Positions 61,652 to 64,000 of a stretch of DNA of 64,000 nucleotides are shown in pieces (the first letter of the stretch is position 1; each line of letters starts with the position of its first letter). The stretch is taken from assembly GCA_963821345.1 (NCBI GenBank), contig CAWGDM010000001.1:1488001-1552000 (forward strand), given 5' to 3'. The notes below the pieces were generated by a model that searched no databases, was not told the DNA's origin, and was given only the letters and a program-made list of their open reading frames with translations. This stretch comes from WHSW01 sp963821345 (GTDB lineage: Bacteria; Actinomycetota; Thermoleophilia; Solirubrobacterales; 70-9). Made by a program: the position numbers and the translations under genes.

Positions 61652-63769
61652 GCGCCCCGACCGCGACCGTGATCGTGCCTACGCTCGGCGGCGAGCGGCT
61701 CGACCGGATGCTCGGCTCGGTCGCCTCGGCCGCCCATCAGACGATCGTCGTCGACAACGGCTCGGGCGGCTCGGTCGCCTCGATCTGCGCCGGCCACGAC
61801 GGGGTCGAGGTGCTCAGCCTCCAGACCAACATCGGCTACACCCGGGCGATCAACATGGGCGCCCGCTGGGCGGAGGGCGATCGGATCGTCCTGCTCAACG
61901 ACGACTGCGTCTGCGACCCCGGGTTCGTCGAGGCGATCTCGGCGCCGATCGATCCCGCCGCGGGCGTGGTGATGGCCGCCGGGGTGATGCGCGACTGGCG
62001 CGACCGCTCGCTGATCGACAGCGCCGGGATGGAGCTCGACCGGACGCTGCTCGTCTTCGATTACCTCAACGGCGAGCCGCTGAGCCGTCTGAACGATCGC
62101 CGTCCCCGATCCGATCGGGCCGTCGGCGGCCGCGGCCGCCTTCGACCGCTCGACCTTCCTCGCGGTCGGCGGCTTCGACGAGCGCCTGTTCGCCTACTGG
62201 GAGGACGTCGACCTGGTCCTGCGCCTGCGTCGGCTCGGGCTGCGCTGCGTCCTGGCCCCGGGTGCGATCGGCGATCACGAGCACTCGGCGACCCTGGGCT
62301 CGGGCTCGGCACGCAAGAACTACCTGATGGGCTACGGGCGCGGCTACCTGCTGCGCAAGTGGGGCGTGGTGACGCCGCGACGGACGCCACCCGTCCTGCT
62401 GCGCGAGCTCGCCCTCTGCGCCGGGCAGGCGGTCTTCGACCGCAACATCGCGGGCCTGCGGGGCCGGGTCCGCGGATACCGCGAGGCGGCGGGGTCGGAG
62501 CGCTACCCGGCCGGGCTCGAGCTGGAGCGCGCGTCGGGGGCGGTCGAGACGCTGCGCCGGCGGGCGCGCCGCCGCTCGCGCCTGCGATCGGTCCCGGCCC
62601 GGCCACAAACGCGCTCGCTGGCGGTTTTCCACCTTGCCGACACCAGCGGTCCGTCGCGCTCGCTGGAGGCCGAGCTGCAGTGGCTGGCGAGCCGGGGGCC
62701 ACTCGACGTCGTCACCCCGGGCGCCGGAAACCTCGGCGAGGTGCTCGGCGAGCGGGCCCAGATGATCCAGCTCGACTACGAGGCCCTGACGAAGCCGGAG
62801 CCGGGGCTGCGCGGGATGCTGCGCGAGCTGCGCCGGCTGTGGCGCGACGTGCGCGGATTCCGCCGCGTGATCCGCCAGCGGCGGCCGAACCTGGTGATCT
62901 CGGTGACCACGATGCTGCCCGCGGTGCCGATCGCCGCCCGGCTCGAGCGCGTCCCGGCGCTGGTCTATTGCGGCGAGCTGTTCGACCGCGGCGACCGCGG
63001 CGGCGTCTTCCGGGCGCTGGCGAGCCGGGCGCTGGCCTCGCTGACCGGCCGGCTGGCGGCGGTGATCATCGCCTGCTCGGAGATGGTCGCGGGACAGTTC
63101 ATCGACGCGAAGGCGCAAATCGAGACCGTGTACCCGCCGGTTGGCGAGCGCTACTCGGAGGGCGACGCACAGCCGTTTCGCGATCGCTTCGGGATCCCGG
63201 CGAAGGCGCCGGTGTTGGCCTCGGTCGGCTACGTCACCGAGGGCCGCGGCCAGGACCTGCTGGTCCGGGCGATGCCGGCGATCCTCGAGCGCCTGCCCGA
63301 GGCCCGCTACGTGCTCGCCGGCGACCCCTTCCCGCGGCCCCAGGACATCGCCTTTCGCGACCAACTGGTCGAGCTGGTCGACGAGCTCGGGCTTGGCGAC
63401 TCGGTGGTCATCGCCGGCCACTACGAGCACGTCGCCGACGTCTACGCGACCGCCGACGTGATCGTCAACCCGGCGCGCTTCAACGAGCCGTTCGGAAGGG
63501 TGCCGTTCGAGGCTGCGATCGCCGGCAAGCCCGCGGTCGTCACCCGGGTCGGCGCGATCCCGGAGCTGCTGCGCGACGGCGAGTCGGCCTTGATCACCGA
63601 GCCCGACGACCCGGCGGCGCTGGCGGAGGCGGTGGTCCGGGTGCTCTCCGACCGGCAGCTGGCCCAGACCCTGGTCGACGGGGCCCGCGAGATCGTCGCC
63701 GCCCATCTGACCCCGGCCCACAGCTTGGCCGGCTTCAAGCGCGCGGTCGACCTGACCCTGGCGCGCTAG
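61648..63769 (+). pseudogene. Bifunctional GT2-GT4 glycosyltransferase, frameshifted
   Basis: Reconstructed protein of about 706 residues. The GT2 domain begins TVIVPTLGGERLDRML and has VVDNGSGG, LLNDDC; at about 62085-62095 the frame shifts, and the rest of that domain (TIAVPDPIGPSAAAAAF, GFDERLFAYWEDVDLVLRLR) continues in the next frame. It then runs into a GT4 domain (about 330-706) with LVISVTTMLPAVP, YCGELFD, VTEGRGQDLLV, ADVIVNPARFNEPFG and FEAAIAGKPAVVT. The fusion implies two sequential sugar additions. A sequencing indel is probable. Confidence 0.85.
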
Positions 63770-63777
63770 GTCTGGAT

Positions 63778-64000
63778 CTAGGCCCGGGCGCGACCGCGCC
63801 GCCAGCGGCGCAGGCGTCGCTGTCCGAACGAGTCCGGCCCGCAGGGCGGGAACTCGGCCCGCAGCGACCAGTCGACCGGGCCACTGACCCGGCGCGTGCG
63901 GGCGGCGGTGATCCGCCGCCAGGCGAGCCCGCGGGCGAGTTGGCCCTCGGCGCCGAGGGTCTCGGAGCGGCCGGCGAAGCGGCGCAGCCCGCGCAGCGAG
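63778..64000 (-). CDS. Partial protein, cut by window end
   Basis: Last 73 residues of a leftward gene entering from beyond the window: Arg-rich, with RRFAGRSETLGAEGQLA and a final ...PPCGPDSFGQRRLRRW segment before TAG. Codon bias and absence of stops support coding. Position suggests it belongs to the surface-glycan region, convergent with the bifunctional glycosyltransferase. Family not identifiable from this fragment. Confidence 0.5.
   Translation of the reverse strand, partial: SLRGLRRFAGRSETLGAEGQLARGLAWRRITAARTRRVSGPVDWSLRAEFPPCGPDSFGQRRLRRWRRGRARA

Overview
The window is about 64 kb of very GC-rich DNA. It is densely coding, with many GTG/TTG/CTG starts and stop/start overlaps of the GTGA/ATGA type. 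The gene set points to a deep-branching actinobacterium, most likely of the Thermoleophilia/Solirubrobacterales type: an actinobacterial SUF operon with SufU and a Rieske ferredoxin, a WS/DGAT acyltransferase, DrrAB-like ABC exporters, a VKOR/DsbA pair, Zur-type zinc control, and many short membrane proteins. The taxonomic placement is an inference. No rRNA, tRNA, CRISPR array, insertion sequence or prophage was recognised.

Layout. 0-3 kb: an OmpR-type two-component system (sensor cut by the window edge), a PepSY protein and a secreted protein, with repeated 11-bp-phased operator-like boxes in both intergenic regions. 3-17 kb: housekeeping and transport genes (GntR regulator, HAD hydrolase, FxsA, MIP18-type Fe-S factor, degenerate alpha/beta hydrolase, a large secreted protein, SulP, MMPL, two DMT transporters, a DrrAB-like ABC exporter). 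17-23 kb: WS/DGAT, M28 peptidase, IspH, VKOR, DsbA-like protein and CDF efflux. 23-27 kb: a block of poorly characterised proteins (thioredoxin-like, TenA/PqqC-like, two tiny membrane proteins, a cupredoxin-like protein and a polytopic membrane protein). 27-36.7 kb: a zinc island (thermolysin-like protease, ZnuA, Zur, ZnuB, ZnuC, second ZnuB, M23 peptidase, lipoprotein, YibE/F, ZIP) with Zur-type palindromes. 36.7-43.8 kb: the SUF Fe-S assembly locus headed by an Rrf2 regulator. 43.8-46.5 kb: a NarL-type two-component system and HtpX. 46.5-51.2 kb: a glycosyltransferase, a rhodanese-ThiF/MoaD sulfur-carrier pair, a PhyH oxygenase and a methyltransferase. 51-64 kb: a surface-polysaccharide region with three tandem secreted clan-A glycosidase-like paralogues, an O-antigen-ligase-like protein, a polyprenyl-phosphate sugar transferase, a methyltransferase and several glycosyltransferases.

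How the genes work together. The zinc island looks like one homeostasis unit: high-affinity uptake (ZnuABC), ZIP uptake, a CDF exporter a few kb away, and zinc-dependent peptidases, with the sensor Zur encoded in the middle. SUF plus the MIP18-like protein cover Fe-S assembly. The rhodanese-ThiF and MoaD-like proteins form a persulfide/thiocarboxylate relay. VKOR plus DsbA-like form a disulfide-forming pair for the exported proteins that abound here.

A striking property of the sequence is that at least eight otherwise well-conserved genes are split by a single small indel while codon bias continues normally in the new frame. This suggests residual indel errors in the assembly, or very recent decay. 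These genes are annotated over their full reconstructed span and marked as frameshifted.
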